Notes under the pieces: generated by a model
Told to the model about the DNA's origin: nothing
Seen by the model: the letters and a program-made list of their open reading frames with translations, nothing else
Database searches by the model: none
Made by a program: the position numbers and the translations under genes
Source of the DNA: Anoxybacteroides voinovskiense
GTDB lineage: Bacteria > Bacillota > Bacilli > Bacillales > Anoxybacillaceae
Direction: 5' to 3'
Assembly (NCBI RefSeq): GCF_014196205.1
Contig: NZ_JACIDE010000008.1
Coordinates: forward strand, 62,001-126,000
Length of the DNA stretch: 64,000 nt
Part shown: positions 36,229 through 46,227 of the stretch, piece after piece
Layout: every line of letters begins with the position of its first letter
Numbering within the stretch: the stretch's first letter is position 1

Positions 36229-37299
36229 TCACACCCCGTTCAACGTTTTTTCATATAGTTTCAACATGCCATTCGCATTATCGATCCAATCATAATGTTC
36301 TTTCACATGTTGTATGCCGTTTCTCCCCATTCGGTGACGAAGATCTGTATCGCCGAGAAGTTTTTGGAACGCCGCCGCTAACGCTTCTGGATTTTCTTTC
36401 GGGACGATCAAACCAGTTATATCTTTTTTCACCACTTCGGGAAGCCCACCGACATTGGAGACAACGACCGGCACGCCGCACGCCATCGCTTCTACAGCCG
36501 CTACACCAAAACTTTCGCTATCTTCTGTAGACGGTACAGCAAAAATATCCATTTGATTAATGTAGTTCGGCACCTCGGTGTTTGGTACACGTCCTGTAAA
36601 TGTCGTCACATGACAAATTCCGAGCGTTTCTACTAGTTGCTCGTACTCTTGGCGCTGCGGACCATCCCCAACAATCAACAAATTCGTGTTCGGATATTGT
36701 TGATGAATCATCGCAAACGCCTTAATTAAATCTGCAATGCCGTACTTATCAGAAAGGGCTTTTACCGTTCCAATCGTCACCGTATCCTTTTTCTGTCTTT
36801 CCATCGGGCGAAAAATAGACAAATCAACACCAAATGGCGTCACTTCTACAGGCTTATTCGTATATTTTTTCGTTTCCACTGCCATCACATGGCTTGTCGA
36901 ACAAATCACATCCGCTTTTTTCAACGTAAACTCCACAATAGTGCGATTGATCGCATGTTGCTGCGGAAATTGGTAAATATCCCGTCCCCACACCGAAACG
37001 TAAAAAGGGTGATAATTCGCTAACGCCCCGACAAATCCATAACTCGACACGTAATGCGCGTGTAAAATGTCGGGTTGGAACGAAGCAAGCTGTTTTTTTA
37101 AGGCGAATACGCTCGAAATATAGGAGAATTTCCCGGGAAACCACTTCGGCAATACCCATGTTTCGACTTCTTTCGCATTCTCTGGCGAATAATGATCTTT
37201 AAACGTAATCACTTTGACATCAATGCCTTGCTGCTGATAAAACAAGGCCCATTTATGGGTGTGAATCGATTTGCTTGGGGCTAACAGCGCTACTTTCAT
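36229..37299 (-). CDS. GT4 glycosyltransferase
   Basis: 356 aa from ATG 37299 (GGGAGGAC upstream); 17 codons further upstream belong to the neighbouring gene's end. GT-B fold: KVALLAPSKSIHTHKWA, PDILHAHYVSSYGFVGA, and the C-terminal FAVPSTEDSESFGVAAVEAMACG with its Glu dyad (ExxxxxExxxA) for the donor nucleotide. It adds one sugar to the repeat unit. Its ATG overlaps the end of the upstream glycosyltransferase gene. Sugar specificity is unknown. Confidence 0.92.
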   Translation of the reverse strand: MKVALLAPSKSIHTHKWALFYQQQGIDVKVITFKDHYSPENAKEVETWVLPKWFPGKFSYISSVFALKKQLASFQPDILHAHYVSSYGFVGALANYHPFYVSVWGRDIYQFPQQHAINRTIVEFTLKKADVICSTSHVMAVETKKYTNKPVEVTPFGVDLSIFRPMERQKKDTVTIGTVKALSDKYGIADLIKAFAMIHQQYPNTNLLIVGDGPQRQEYEQLVETLGICHVTTFTGRVPNTEVPNYINQMDIFAVPSTEDSESFGVAAVEAMACGVPVVVSNVGGLPEVVKKDITGLIVPKENPEALAAAFQKLLGDTDLRHRMGRNGIQHVKEHYDWIDNANGMLKLYEKTLNGV

Positions 37300-38408
37300 G
37301 TGTCCTCCCTCGTTAACGTTTGCTTCACTTTTTCCACTCTCGCAAGCCAAGAATGTTTTTGCATAAATGTTTCCGAAATTCGCTGACGATAATATTCGCT
37401 TCGTTCAATCATCGTGCGAATCGCTTCGGCCATCGACAGTGGGGTATCTTCACAAATAACCCCGTATTCATCCGTTTCAATAAACCGCTGCTGCGCTAAG
37501 CAATTCGTCGCCACTACCGGCAATTCATTCGATAAATATTCCACCAGCTTTACCGGTACGGAGAAATCGTTGTATTCGCTGCGCAAGCGAGGAATAAACG
37601 CAAAATCCATTTGCTCGTATAGCCGATCTAGCTCGGCACCGCTAATATGTCGGACATCGACACCTAAACGGTGAATACGAGCTTTTTGTTCTTCGGGCAA
37701 CGCTTCATACTCATTTTTCCGGCAAACAATGGTTAAATGAAGAAGCGGTGTTGGTTCATTCACTAATTCCAATGCATCAAGAAGCAAAAACAACCCGTAG
37801 TCTTCGTTATTAATGCCCCCGACATATACGGCTGACGCAACGGAATCGTTTCGTGTTTCTCGTTCAATCGCCCGTTGTTTCCCTCCCGGTGGAAGGTCGG
37901 TCATCGGACGGTTAATCGCTACATATTTCCCCATTTCATTGCTCGGTAAAAAAATGACGTCGCAATATGCTTCATAAAACCGCTCTTCCAACCGATAAAT
38001 CGTTTGCATTACTTTCTTTTTCCAACCTTTTAACGGGTAAAGCTCGTCGAATTTCCAATAAACGTCTCGGTAAAACACGCCGACAGGTACGTTTCGTTTT
38101 TTTAAGTAGCGCAATATCGTCCAGTCGATAAACGGTTTTTTCGGCTTATGTCCTGGGTCTGTTAACCATAACGGAATCGTTTGGTTTTCCATATAGCAAA
38201 ACCAAATGTCTTCTAGTTCCCCGCTATTGACGAGCTGACGAAATTGTTTCTCTCGTTCGGCTGACGTCCCAGAAATGAACAATATATTTACTCCATTTCG
38301 GCTTCCCCATTCGCAAAACGCCTTATACATTTCATGCGGTCTTAGTTTAGAGCCGCTGTTTGCTTGCTCCGCCAGCGTAAACGGATAATAGACGAGCACT
38401 TTTTTCAT
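37296..38408 (-). CDS. GT-B type glycosyltransferase (divergent)
   Basis: 370 aa. A GT4-like enzyme with a less typical sequence: KVLVYYPFTLAEQANSGSKLRP at the start (in part), VGVFYRDVYWKF in the middle, AVYVGGINNEDYGLFLLLDALEL for the C-terminal domain, and FSVPVKLVEYLSNELPVVATNC at the donor site. GGGATTGCG precedes the ATG at 38408. Between a Wzy-type polymerase and another GT gene, it must add a sugar to the same oligosaccharide. Assignment to a transferase is firm, its donor is not. Confidence 0.85.
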   Translation of the reverse strand: MKKVLVYYPFTLAEQANSGSKLRPHEMYKAFCEWGSRNGVNILFISGTSAEREKQFRQLVNSGELEDIWFCYMENQTIPLWLTDPGHKPKKPFIDWTILRYLKKRNVPVGVFYRDVYWKFDELYPLKGWKKKVMQTIYRLEERFYEAYCDVIFLPSNEMGKYVAINRPMTDLPPGGKQRAIERETRNDSVASAVYVGGINNEDYGLFLLLDALELVNEPTPLLHLTIVCRKNEYEALPEEQKARIHRLGVDVRHISGAELDRLYEQMDFAFIPRLRSEYNDFSVPVKLVEYLSNELPVVATNCLAQQRFIETDEYGVICEDTPLSMAEAIRTMIERSEYYRQRISETFMQKHSWLARVEKVKQTLTREDT

Positions 38409-38417
38409 CGCAATCCC

Positions 38418-39812
38418 TCATCGAACACGAATTTTTTTCAACATCCCTCTTTTTTCAAGCCATGGCCAGACGTCTTCTTTTATACGCAAAAACAGCACTA
38501 TTCCACCGAAAAGTATGACAAGCAACACCCAAATCGGATTAAATAAAAAGTCCGTAAATCCGCCGACAATCGTTCGTGGAATGTTGACAGAAAAATAAAT
38601 GAACAAGCTAACAAACACCGGATTCTTCGGCAACCGAAGAAAACAAATGTATAACAGCTGAATCATCATCCCAATATAAACGGTCCCGACGATGATTCCA
38701 AGATAACCAAAGTTTGCATATGCCTCCGCGACAAATAGCGTGTTGAGCACCCCACCTGTACCGTCTTCAATCCTCTCTGGAAACACGTGCGCCATCACTA
38801 TCCGTGCCGAACGAACGTTATCCACATCAAACAAGCTTGTCAAAATAGAAGGCAAGCTTCTTCCATGCAAAAAAGGAAGCGCCTCCCCAAACAAATTTAA
38901 ATGTAAAAATGTCGGAGCGATTTGTGCGAAAATCATTCGCCCGATTGGTCCTTTATTATATGACAAAAACGATTCGGCATCACGTACTCCTTGAATAACA
39001 ATATACATTCCGACTAAGGCAATGCTGCCCACTACACTATATGCCAGCACTTTTGCAGCCGATAATTTCGTTTTTCCAATGTAAATGCGCACAAGCAAAA
39101 ACATAATCAAATAGAAGAAAATTGGCGATTTTGCCAAATCATATATACTGACAAAGACGGCCCCGGCAAACAAAACAAGAAATAACAATTTCCAACGCGC
39201 TTCATTTGTAAGCACAGCAAAAATGTATGCTATTAGCGACAACAATGGCGTTAAGGAGAGAGCGAAAATGTTACGAAACAATACATTTCCTTTAAAATGC
39301 ATCGAAGCAGCAATTCGCAGTTCTGCTAAACTTGTATCTCCATGCCCTACCAGTAGTGCGAAAATAGGCACTTGTGGCGTCTTCCAAATCGTATATAAAA
39401 TCGCTAATACACTTACAATCGATAAGGCAAGAAACCAATAAAAAAACTCGTTTCCATTCGCTCCTATTGGTTGAACAGGGCTCTGTAAATACCGATGAAA
39501 TTCATGTTTCGGATGAAAGCCACATACTCGCGAAATAAATAGCATCGCAAGCGGCAAACAGACCATCACGAAGCAGACAACGGCAAATCCAATCACTCGG
39601 TACTCTTCCGGTCGAAATAATTTTTCCGTCATATAGTAATGATCGATTCCTAGCACAATCAATAAAGAGCCAATAAAACTAGAAATAAGTAGCGAATAAT
39701 AATACACAAGCGACACAAGATTTGGTTTTACAACCGACAAACTGCCAGAGACATATCGAAACAATCCCGTCGACACCACTAGTACGATTAACCAAATAAC
39801 AACATATAGCAT
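38418..39812 (-). CDS. wzy: Wzy-type oligosaccharide repeat-unit polymerase
   Basis: 464 aa integral membrane protein with about 11-12 hydrophobic helices, e.g. VIWLIVLVVSTGLF, SLLISSFIGSLLIVLG, VIGFAVVCFVMVCLPLAML and a large loop near residues 330-360. This is the topology of O-antigen/teichuronic acid polymerases; primary sequence is poorly conserved in this family, so the call depends on topology and operon context (wzx, wzz and GT genes). It would join lipid-linked repeat units on the outer face of the membrane. Confidence 0.82.
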   Translation of the reverse strand: MLYVVIWLIVLVVSTGLFRYVSGSLSVVKPNLVSLVYYYSLLISSFIGSLLIVLGIDHYYMTEKLFRPEEYRVIGFAVVCFVMVCLPLAMLFISRVCGFHPKHEFHRYLQSPVQPIGANGNEFFYWFLALSIVSVLAILYTIWKTPQVPIFALLVGHGDTSLAELRIAASMHFKGNVLFRNIFALSLTPLLSLIAYIFAVLTNEARWKLLFLVLFAGAVFVSIYDLAKSPIFFYLIMFLLVRIYIGKTKLSAAKVLAYSVVGSIALVGMYIVIQGVRDAESFLSYNKGPIGRMIFAQIAPTFLHLNLFGEALPFLHGRSLPSILTSLFDVDNVRSARIVMAHVFPERIEDGTGGVLNTLFVAEAYANFGYLGIIVGTVYIGMMIQLLYICFLRLPKNPVFVSLFIYFSVNIPRTIVGGFTDFLFNPIWVLLVILFGGIVLFLRIKEDVWPWLEKRGMLKKIRVR

Positions 39813-39824
39813 CCTAATGCACCC

Positions 39825-40883
39825 TTATACGTGCTCAATTGCCTCAACAATTTTTTCGGCTGCTTTTCCGTCGCCAAATACGTCGGAATACACTGGACGA
39901 ACATCTTTCTTTACCGCAGCAACAATTTTTTCGACGTCTGTGCCTACAAGAATGTTTGCTTCTGTTTCTAACGTTTCGACCCATTCCGTTTGTTCACGCA
40001 CAGTGACGCACGGAACTTGCATAAAATATGCTTCTTTCTGCACACCGCCCGAGTCAGTAATAATTTTTTTCGCATTGCTTTCTAATGTCAGCATATCTAA
40101 ATATCCGACCGGTTCAATCACTTTTAAATTCGGAATCGCTTCTACGCTCAGGCCGTATGACGCTAATTTATACTTCGTGCGCGGATGCATCGGCCATACT
40201 TTCACTTCTTCGATTTGCGCAAATGCTTCCAAAATATTTTTCATATTTTGTACATCATCTGTGTTTTCGGCACGATGAATGGTAATGAGGTGGTATTGCT
40301 TCGCCTCTAATCCAAGATCAGCAAGAATCGTTGATTTTTCTTGTGCCAATTCTTTATTGTATAACACCGCATCGTACATGACATCGCCGATGTTCAAGAC
40401 GTTGCGAGTAATATTTTCGTTCTTTAAATTCTCCACTGCGGTATCTGTCGGACAGAATAAAAATTCGGATACATGATCAGTCATAATTCGATTAATTTCT
40501 TCCGGCATTTTTTTGTTAAAACTGCGCAAGCCTGCTTCCACATGAATAACAGGGATATGGAGTTTCGCAGCGACAAGCGCCCCAGCAAGCGTCGAGTTCG
40601 TATCGCCATATACGAGCACATAATCCGGCTGCTCGTTTAGGACGATTTCTTCTAATTTAATCATCATTTCGCCCGTTTGTTTGCCGTGAGTACCTGAGCC
40701 AACGCCAAGATGATAGTCTGGTTTTGGAATGTTCAATTCCGCAAAGAAAATATCCGACATGTTCGCATCGTAATGCTGCCCAGTATGAACGATAATTTCC
40801 GTATGCTTCTTCCGCAAGACGCGCGACACAGGAGCTGCTTTAATAAACTGCGGGCGCGCCCCTAAAATAGTAACAATTTTCAT
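39825..40883 (-). CDS. UDP-GlcNAc 2-epimerase family (WecB/WbpI-like)
   Basis: 352 aa. VTILGARPQFIKAAPVSRVL is the family start, then HTGQHYDANM, YVLVYGDTNSTLAGAL, HVEAGLRSFNKKMPEEINR and LLTLES-like ITDSGGVQKEA. All catalytic residues of non-hydrolysing 2-epimerases (Asp, Glu, His) are present. Either UDP-GlcNAc to UDP-ManNAc, or, given the wbpA-B-E-D set in the same operon, UDP-GlcNAc(3NAc)A to UDP-ManNAc(3NAc)A as for WbpI. I favour the second by context; the sequence alone does not distinguish them. Confidence 0.9.
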   Translation of the reverse strand: MKIVTILGARPQFIKAAPVSRVLRKKHTEIIVHTGQHYDANMSDIFFAELNIPKPDYHLGVGSGTHGKQTGEMMIKLEEIVLNEQPDYVLVYGDTNSTLAGALVAAKLHIPVIHVEAGLRSFNKKMPEEINRIMTDHVSEFLFCPTDTAVENLKNENITRNVLNIGDVMYDAVLYNKELAQEKSTILADLGLEAKQYHLITIHRAENTDDVQNMKNILEAFAQIEEVKVWPMHPRTKYKLASYGLSVEAIPNLKVIEPVGYLDMLTLESNAKKIITDSGGVQKEAYFMQVPCVTVREQTEWVETLETEANILVGTDVEKIVAAVKKDVRPVYSDVFGDGKAAEKIVEAIEHV

Positions 40884-40913
40884 AGCCCATCCTCCTCGTA
40901 GTTAGCATTTCCA

Positions 40914-42347
40914 TTATGACACATTTTCCATCACCGATTGCCGCCGAAAATCACGATCGACACGACTTATAGCTACCGTTGCAAGAAAATAAACCCAACT
41001 TCCTAAAATAAATAACATGCTCAAATGTTTTTCCTGCACATAAACAATGGCAACAGTACTAATCATCATATTCACAAATAAAAAAGCCATTTTCGCAAAT
41101 GACACTGGCACATAATATACTTGTTGGCTTTTTCGAAAAATGAACCATACCGCAAAGGCGTATGTGACGACGTTAGCAATGACTGCCCCCCAACTAACGA
41201 AAAACGGCACGAGCGTAAAGTTTAGCACTATATTCATGAGCGCTGCAATCATAAATATACGAGTAATATAACCTGTTTCTTTTTTAAAGAACAGACCGAC
41301 TGAAATAATTAAGTAATAGAAGTTTAAAAAGGTGACACACGACAAAAAAGGAATATATGGATACGCTTCATAATAGTCAGAAGTAAAAAATGTTCTCATG
41401 ACCCACGGGCTAACTGTCGCTATTGCCATCACCCCAACAAGCCCTAAAAGCAATAACGCCATATAAATTTTTGCAAATATATACGGACTATCCTTTTTGT
41501 CTTTTACCGACATCGAATACGGACGCCACGCCATCTGCACCCCGCTTGTAATAAGCGTAATCATCATCGCTAAACGGAGGGCAACCCCGAACACGCCAAC
41601 CTCTGCAAGCGAAGCAAACCGTTGAATGAAAAATGTGCTGGAATTGGCAATTACCCAAAACGCAATCGATGTCGGTGCTAACGGCGCAGCATACGCCAAT
41701 AACTCTTTTAACACCGACCAATCGATGCGAAACTTCAAATAGTTCCATGTCATGCGCAACATCATGATAAACACGACAACGCTGCTTACTAGCCTTCCGA
41801 TAAACAAAGCGCTTGGAGTAGGCGAGAAAAACTTTAGCGCCATATAGGAAAGAACAGCAACAAGCAACATTTTCAACACAGTAAACAGCACGACTTGCTT
41901 TGTTTGAAACTCGAAGCGCATCACTGTTGTTACTACAAGAAAAATCGTATCTAAAAGCAATGTCAATAAATTCACATATAGCAAATCGACATAGTGTGGA
42001 TTTTCTAATATTTTTTCCGAAAACCACGGACCAGCGATGACGACAAGCAAAAATAACACTGCAACAACAAACAGACGAAAATACATGACGTTTTGCACGT
42101 ACAACACTCGCTTGTCCTCATCTTTCGTGTCGTAATAATAAAAAGACAAAGCAGAGTCCGTTCCGAAAATTACTAAAAACGTTAACATCGATGTCAGCCG
42201 ATCTAAAATATCCACTACTCCGTATTGCGTCTTCGATAAAAAACTCGTGTACACCGGCAACATCACAAACGCAATCAATTTAGTGCCTACGTTCATGAAT
42301 GCGTAAAGGAGCGAATCCGCTCCTAAACGCTTAATTTGTGATAGCAA
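40914..42347 (-). CDS. wzx: Wzx-type polysaccharide flippase
   Basis: 477 aa with about 12-14 membrane helices; LGADSLLYAFMNVGTKLIAFVMLPVYTSFL (in part) is the typical start of the MOP superfamily PST group, followed by YGVVDILDRL. It would flip the undecaprenyl-linked repeat unit outward. It starts with TTG at 42347 directly behind the TAA of the acetyltransferase gene, with GGGAG 10 bases upstream: translational coupling. B. subtilis has a relative (TuaB/YtgP types). Confidence 0.9.
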   Translation of the reverse strand: MLSQIKRLGADSLLYAFMNVGTKLIAFVMLPVYTSFLSKTQYGVVDILDRLTSMLTFLVIFGTDSALSFYYYDTKDEDKRVLYVQNVMYFRLFVVAVLFLLVVIAGPWFSEKILENPHYVDLLYVNLLTLLLDTIFLVVTTVMRFEFQTKQVVLFTVLKMLLVAVLSYMALKFFSPTPSALFIGRLVSSVVVFIMMLRMTWNYLKFRIDWSVLKELLAYAAPLAPTSIAFWVIANSSTFFIQRFASLAEVGVFGVALRLAMMITLITSGVQMAWRPYSMSVKDKKDSPYIFAKIYMALLLLGLVGVMAIATVSPWVMRTFFTSDYYEAYPYIPFLSCVTFLNFYYLIISVGLFFKKETGYITRIFMIAALMNIVLNFTLVPFFVSWGAVIANVVTYAFAVWFIFRKSQQVYYVPVSFAKMAFLFVNMMISTVAIVYVQEKHLSMLFILGSWVYFLATVAISRVDRDFRRQSVMENVS

Positions 42348-43079
42348 TTATAACAACTCCCGTTCATCCACCATTTTGCTGAATTTCGCTGGAAGCCCTT
42401 TAACGACTGTTTTCGGTTCGGTATCTTTTGTTACAAGCGCACCTGCAGCGACAAACGTTTCTTCGGCAATTGTAATACCTGGCAAAATAATGGAAGCTCC
42501 ACCGACACGCGCACCGCGTTTAATCGTTGCGCCTTTAATTTTCGAGAATCGTTCTTCTGTTCGCCCCATGTAATTGTCGTTTGTCGTTGTGACACACGGC
42601 GCGATAAACACGTGGTCTTCTAACGTCGAATACGCAGTAATATAAGAATTCGATTGAATCTTTGTCCGGTCGCCAATTTTTACATAGTTTTCTATACATA
42701 CTCCGCGCCCAACAATGACGTATTCGCCGATTTCCACGTTTTCCCGCACGCTTGCTAAATCCGCTACGAGCGTATTTGCTCCAATTACCGCACCGCGATA
42801 AATGACCGCATTCGCACCAATCGTACAATTTTCACCGATAACAAGTGCAGGTACGTCGCCGGTAAGTTTGACAGTACTCGTTTTGGCTGGTTTTGGCGGT
42901 TTCCCGAGCACAGCGCCATCGGCGACGGTCGTTCCGTCGCCAATGACCGTTCCTTCATGAATGGTCACGCGATTGCCGATGGTGACATTTTTTCCGATTT
43001 TTACCCCTTTTTCAATGACCGTAAAATAACCGACTGCTACTGTTTCATCAAGCATAACTGAAGGATCAATAAAGTTCAT
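42348..43079 (-). CDS. Left-handed beta-helix N-acetyltransferase (WbpD-like)
   Basis: 243 aa built of hexapeptide repeats from end to end: VKIGKNVTIGNRVTIHEGTVIGDGTTV (in part), ENCTIGANAVIYRGAVIG, and the C-terminal GASIILPGITIAEETFVAAGALVTKDT. It fits trimeric acyl-CoA transferases that acetylate an amino sugar. With WbpE and WbpB homologues beside it, the likely step is 3-N-acetylation of UDP-GlcNAc3NA, as for P. aeruginosa WbpD (which is about 190 aa; this one has an extra N-terminal part). GAGGAGAA precedes the ATG. Confidence 0.85.
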   Translation of the reverse strand: MNFIDPSVMLDETVAVGYFTVIEKGVKIGKNVTIGNRVTIHEGTVIGDGTTVADGAVLGKPPKPAKTSTVKLTGDVPALVIGENCTIGANAVIYRGAVIGANTLVADLASVRENVEIGEYVIVGRGVCIENYVKIGDRTKIQSNSYITAYSTLEDHVFIAPCVTTTNDNYMGRTEERFSKIKGATIKRGARVGGASIILPGITIAEETFVAAGALVTKDTEPKTVVKGLPAKFSKMVDERELL

Positions 43080-43098
43080 CTGTCTTTTCTCCTCACCG

Positions 43099-44412
43099 TT
43101 ATAGTTTTACGTACTTGTTCGGTTTTTCCACATCTTTTAACGCGTTACGCGTATCGAAAATGACTGGGCTATTTTGTGCAATCATTTCATAATCAAAGGT
43201 CGAATGATCGGTTGTAACGAGTACGATGTCAGACCGCTGCAACAATTCTGGCGTCAGTGCTACCGTTTCAATGACGCGGTTGCACGCGCGGAACGATGGA
43301 ACATATGGGTCAACGACCGTAAATTCCGCTCCATGTTGCTCTAATAACTCGACAATTTTTAATACTGGGGATTCTCGCACATCGTCAATGTCTTTTTTAT
43401 ACGCAACCCCTAGTACTGTCACTTTTGAACCGCGAAGTGCTTTTCCTTCTTCGTTTAAAATGTGCATCGTACGATGGATGACGTATTCAGGCATCGCGTT
43501 ATTAATTTCCCCCGCTAATTCAATAAGGCGTGTATGGTAGTTATATTCGCGCGCTTTCCATGTTAAATAGAACGGGTCAATCGGGATGCAATGTCCGCCT
43601 AACCCTGGACCTGGGTAGAACGCCATAAAGCCGTATGGCTTCGTTTTCGCTGCTTCAATGACTTCCCACACATCGATGCCCATTCGTTCGCAAAGAATCG
43701 CCATTTCGTTTGCTAAGGCGATATTAATATGGCGGAACGTATTTTCAAAAATTTTCTCCATTTCAGCGACTGCTGGGCTTGACACTTCGTGAACATCGCC
43801 TTCTAGTACCGAACGATAAAGTGCCGAAGCGACTTTCGTACATTTTTCTGTCACGCCGCCCACCACTTTTGGCGTGTTTTTCGTTTTAAACACCTTGTTC
43901 CCTGGGTCGACGCGCTCAGGAGAATAAGCGACGAATACTGTTTCTCCAACGACCAATCCTTTTTTCTCTAACGCTGGCTTAACAATTTCTTCTGTCGTTC
44001 CAGGATACGTCGTAGACTCTAGGACGACTAACATACCTTCGTGTGCATATTTAGCAATTTCATTCGCGGAGCTTTCCACATAGGACGTATCTGGCTGATG
44101 ATGCTCATCAAGCGGTGTCGGAACAGCAATCGCTACCGCGTCCACTTCCGCAATGCGCGCATAGTCCGTTGTTGCTTGTAAATAACCTTGTTTCACCATT
44201 TCATGTAAATCTTCATCGACGACATCACCGATATAGTTAATGCCTCTATTTACTTGGTCTACCCGGCTTTGTTGAATATCAAAACCAATAACTTTAAAGC
44301 CCGCTTTTGCTTTTTCCACCGCAAGCGGCAAGCCGACATATCCTAACCCGACTACTCCGATGACTGCCTCTTTTTTCTCAATTTTATTTAATAATTGTTC
44401 GTAATAGTTCAT
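43099..44412 (-). CDS. UDP-GlcNAc 6-dehydrogenase, WbpA type
   Basis: 437 aa. Rossmann motif VGLGYVGLPLAVEKAKAGF, STTYPGTTEE, YSPERVDPGN, IFENTFRHINIALANEM and the catalytic Cys in GPGLGGHCIPIDPFY. These match WbpA/WbpO dehydrogenases of N-acetylhexosamine rather than UDP-glucose dehydrogenases. It oxidises C6 of UDP-GlcNAc to UDP-GlcNAcA with two NAD+. With the next three genes this gives the 2,3-diacetamido uronic acid pathway. It is the fourth gene of the operon, after the aminotransferase, wzz and oxidoreductase genes. Confidence 0.9.
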   Translation of the reverse strand: MNYYEQLLNKIEKKEAVIGVVGLGYVGLPLAVEKAKAGFKVIGFDIQQSRVDQVNRGINYIGDVVDEDLHEMVKQGYLQATTDYARIAEVDAVAIAVPTPLDEHHQPDTSYVESSANEIAKYAHEGMLVVLESTTYPGTTEEIVKPALEKKGLVVGETVFVAYSPERVDPGNKVFKTKNTPKVVGGVTEKCTKVASALYRSVLEGDVHEVSSPAVAEMEKIFENTFRHINIALANEMAILCERMGIDVWEVIEAAKTKPYGFMAFYPGPGLGGHCIPIDPFYLTWKAREYNYHTRLIELAGEINNAMPEYVIHRTMHILNEEGKALRGSKVTVLGVAYKKDIDDVRESPVLKIVELLEQHGAEFTVVDPYVPSFRACNRVIETVALTPELLQRSDIVLVTTDHSTFDYEMIAQNSPVIFDTRNALKDVEKPNKYVKL

Positions 44413-44428
44413 TGTGACCGTTCCTTTC

Positions 44429-45442
44429 TTATGATAGTATAACCTTTCTTCCTGTTTCTGCTGATTCTAAAATCGCTAAAATAAGCTTCACAGGCGCAAG
44501 ACCGTCTTCTCCTGTCACAATCGGCTCGCGATCTTCTCGTATCGCTTGAATCATATCTTCCACAATGCACTGATGTCCTGGTTTTCCAAATGGGTCGTTA
44601 TTAATTTCGGCAATGACTTGTGCTTTTTCTTCTTCTGTTACTCCTTCGATATCCCACGTCTCAATAAAATTCGCTGTTCGACCGCCAATTTTCACCGATG
44701 CTTTTTCGCCGAAAATCGCAATCGACTCTTCTAAGTTTTTCGGATAAATCGTAGTAGCCGCTTCAATGACTCCGAGCGCTCCGTTTTTAAACTGCACGAC
44801 GGCTGCCGCCACATCTTCTGTTTCAATATGGCGCAGCCTTGTCGCCGCCATCGCTTGCACCGATTCGACTGGCCCCATTAACCAAAGCATTAAATCAAGG
44901 TCATGAATCGCTTGGTTCATCAGCACGCCGCCATCAAATTCTTTCGTCCCGCGCCATGGCGCTTGGTCGTAATAGGCTTGGTTGCGATTCCAACGAACGG
45001 TAGCGTTGGCGTGGCTCAGTTTCCCAAATGCCCCTTCTTCCATTTTTTGTTTCAACTTTTGAATCGCTGGGCGGAAACGGTTTGGATGAACGACGGCAAG
45101 CTTCACGCCGTTTTCTTTCGCCACTCGAATCATTTCTTCCGCGTCTTCTATTTTTAACGCCATTGGTTTTTCGACAATGATATGGCGTTTATAGTTTGCT
45201 ACAATATTCGTCAGCTTCGCATGGAGCCCAGAAGGTACGCATATGTTAACGACAGCAATATCTTCATTTTCTTTTAACATCGTTTCTAAATCGGTATATG
45301 TTTTCACTTCTTCTGGAAATCCTGTTAAACGCTCTCGGTTCGTGTCGCACACCGCGGCAAGCACCGCTCCTTCGGTGTTTTCAATCGCTTCAATATGTTT
45401 TTTAGCGATGTGCCCCATCCCGACAATCGCAAATTTAACCAT
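44429..45442 (-). CDS. Gfo/Idh/MocA oxidoreductase (WbpB-like)
   Basis: 337 aa. MVKFAIVGMGHIAKKHIEAI is the NAD site, EKPMAL near residue 94 the conserved catalytic Lys motif, GGVLMNQAIHDLDLMLWLMG the family's second motif. WbpB oxidises the 3-hydroxyl of UDP-GlcNAcA to a ketone, which WbpE then aminates. The ATG at 45442 has AGGAGG upstream and overlaps the end of wzz by 8 bp; nine upstream codons are rejected. Family certain; substrate from context. Confidence 0.9.
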   Translation of the reverse strand: MVKFAIVGMGHIAKKHIEAIENTEGAVLAAVCDTNRERLTGFPEEVKTYTDLETMLKENEDIAVVNICVPSGLHAKLTNIVANYKRHIIVEKPMALKIEDAEEMIRVAKENGVKLAVVHPNRFRPAIQKLKQKMEEGAFGKLSHANATVRWNRNQAYYDQAPWRGTKEFDGGVLMNQAIHDLDLMLWLMGPVESVQAMAATRLRHIETEDVAAAVVQFKNGALGVIEAATTIYPKNLEESIAIFGEKASVKIGGRTANFIETWDIEGVTEEEKAQVIAEINNDPFGKPGHQCIVEDMIQAIREDREPIVTGEDGLAPVKLILAILESAETGRKVILS

Positions 45443-46184
45443 GATAGTACCTCCTAGCATCGAACACATACTTCATCAAAGTAAGGAAAATAAAAGTCAA
45501 AAACACGCCGAAGACAAGACCGCTCGCAATCGATTCTTTTGCATACGATTTCGATGGAGCGACTACTTCGGAAAGAACCGATGGCTTTTCATAAAATGCT
45601 AAATCGCCGCGAACACGATTTGCCGTTTCCATCGTTTTCGTTAAATCGTTTTGTGCCTCCACTAGCAAATCGGTTGTACTTTCGATTTGCTGCGGGGTGA
45701 GAGACGATGAGTTGAGTTTTTCGTTATAGCGGTCAATCAATGCCTGCAATGTCTTCGTCCGCTCGTCTAACGAGTTCAAATACGTATTTGTCACATCAAG
45801 CCGTTCTTTCGAATGTCGTTGCAGTTTTTCGTTATAATCTGCAACAATCGTATGCAAATCTTGTTGCACGCTTTTTTCATCATTTCCTTTTACCGTGATT
45901 TTTACGTATTTTTCTTCCGGCACCACAATATCGACAGTATTTTTCACATTCGGCAGTTGCGCCATAATATTATCTGGGTTTGTTAAATCTGATACGTTAA
46001 TCGACCCGGTAAACACGAGCGCTTTTCCGGTATATTTAGCGTGGTTCATTACAAGTTGTACACCGAAAAACATTAGTAGCGCCATCACCGGTGGAATGAT
46101 CACAAACCAAATTTTCTTTTTCCAAAAATACGAAAGATATTCGTATAACACGAACCTTTGTTTTTCCGCTGACAAAAGACTCAC
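45435..46184 (-). CDS. wzz: Wzz/CapA-type chain-length determinant
   Basis: 249 aa. Two membrane helices, near 22-42 (IWFVIIPPVMALLMFFGVQL) and 220-238 (SIASGLVFGVFLTFIFLTLM), bracket an extracellular coiled region, as in Wzz/YveK polymerisation regulators. No Walker motifs, and no separate BY-kinase gene is present. Start is GTG at 46184 or TTG three codons later, with AAGGA upstream; not resolvable. It regulates length of a Wzy-made polymer. Confidence 0.85.
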   Translation of the reverse strand: MSLLSAEKQRFVLYEYLSYFWKKKIWFVIIPPVMALLMFFGVQLVMNHAKYTGKALVFTGSINVSDLTNPDNIMAQLPNVKNTVDIVVPEEKYVKITVKGNDEKSVQQDLHTIVADYNEKLQRHSKERLDVTNTYLNSLDERTKTLQALIDRYNEKLNSSSLTPQQIESTTDLLVEAQNDLTKTMETANRVRGDLAFYEKPSVLSEVVAPSKSYAKESIASGLVFGVFLTFIFLTLMKYVFDARRYYHG

Positions 46185-46227
46185 CGTCCTTATTCTAACT
46201 ATTTTCGCATCTGCAGATATTCAGTAA

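Noticed and set aside
43099-44412. TuaD-type UDP-glucose dehydrogenase for teichuronic acid
   Set aside because: The ENTFRHINIALANE motif and neighbouring WbpB/E/D homologues fit the N-acetylhexosamine dehydrogenases better.
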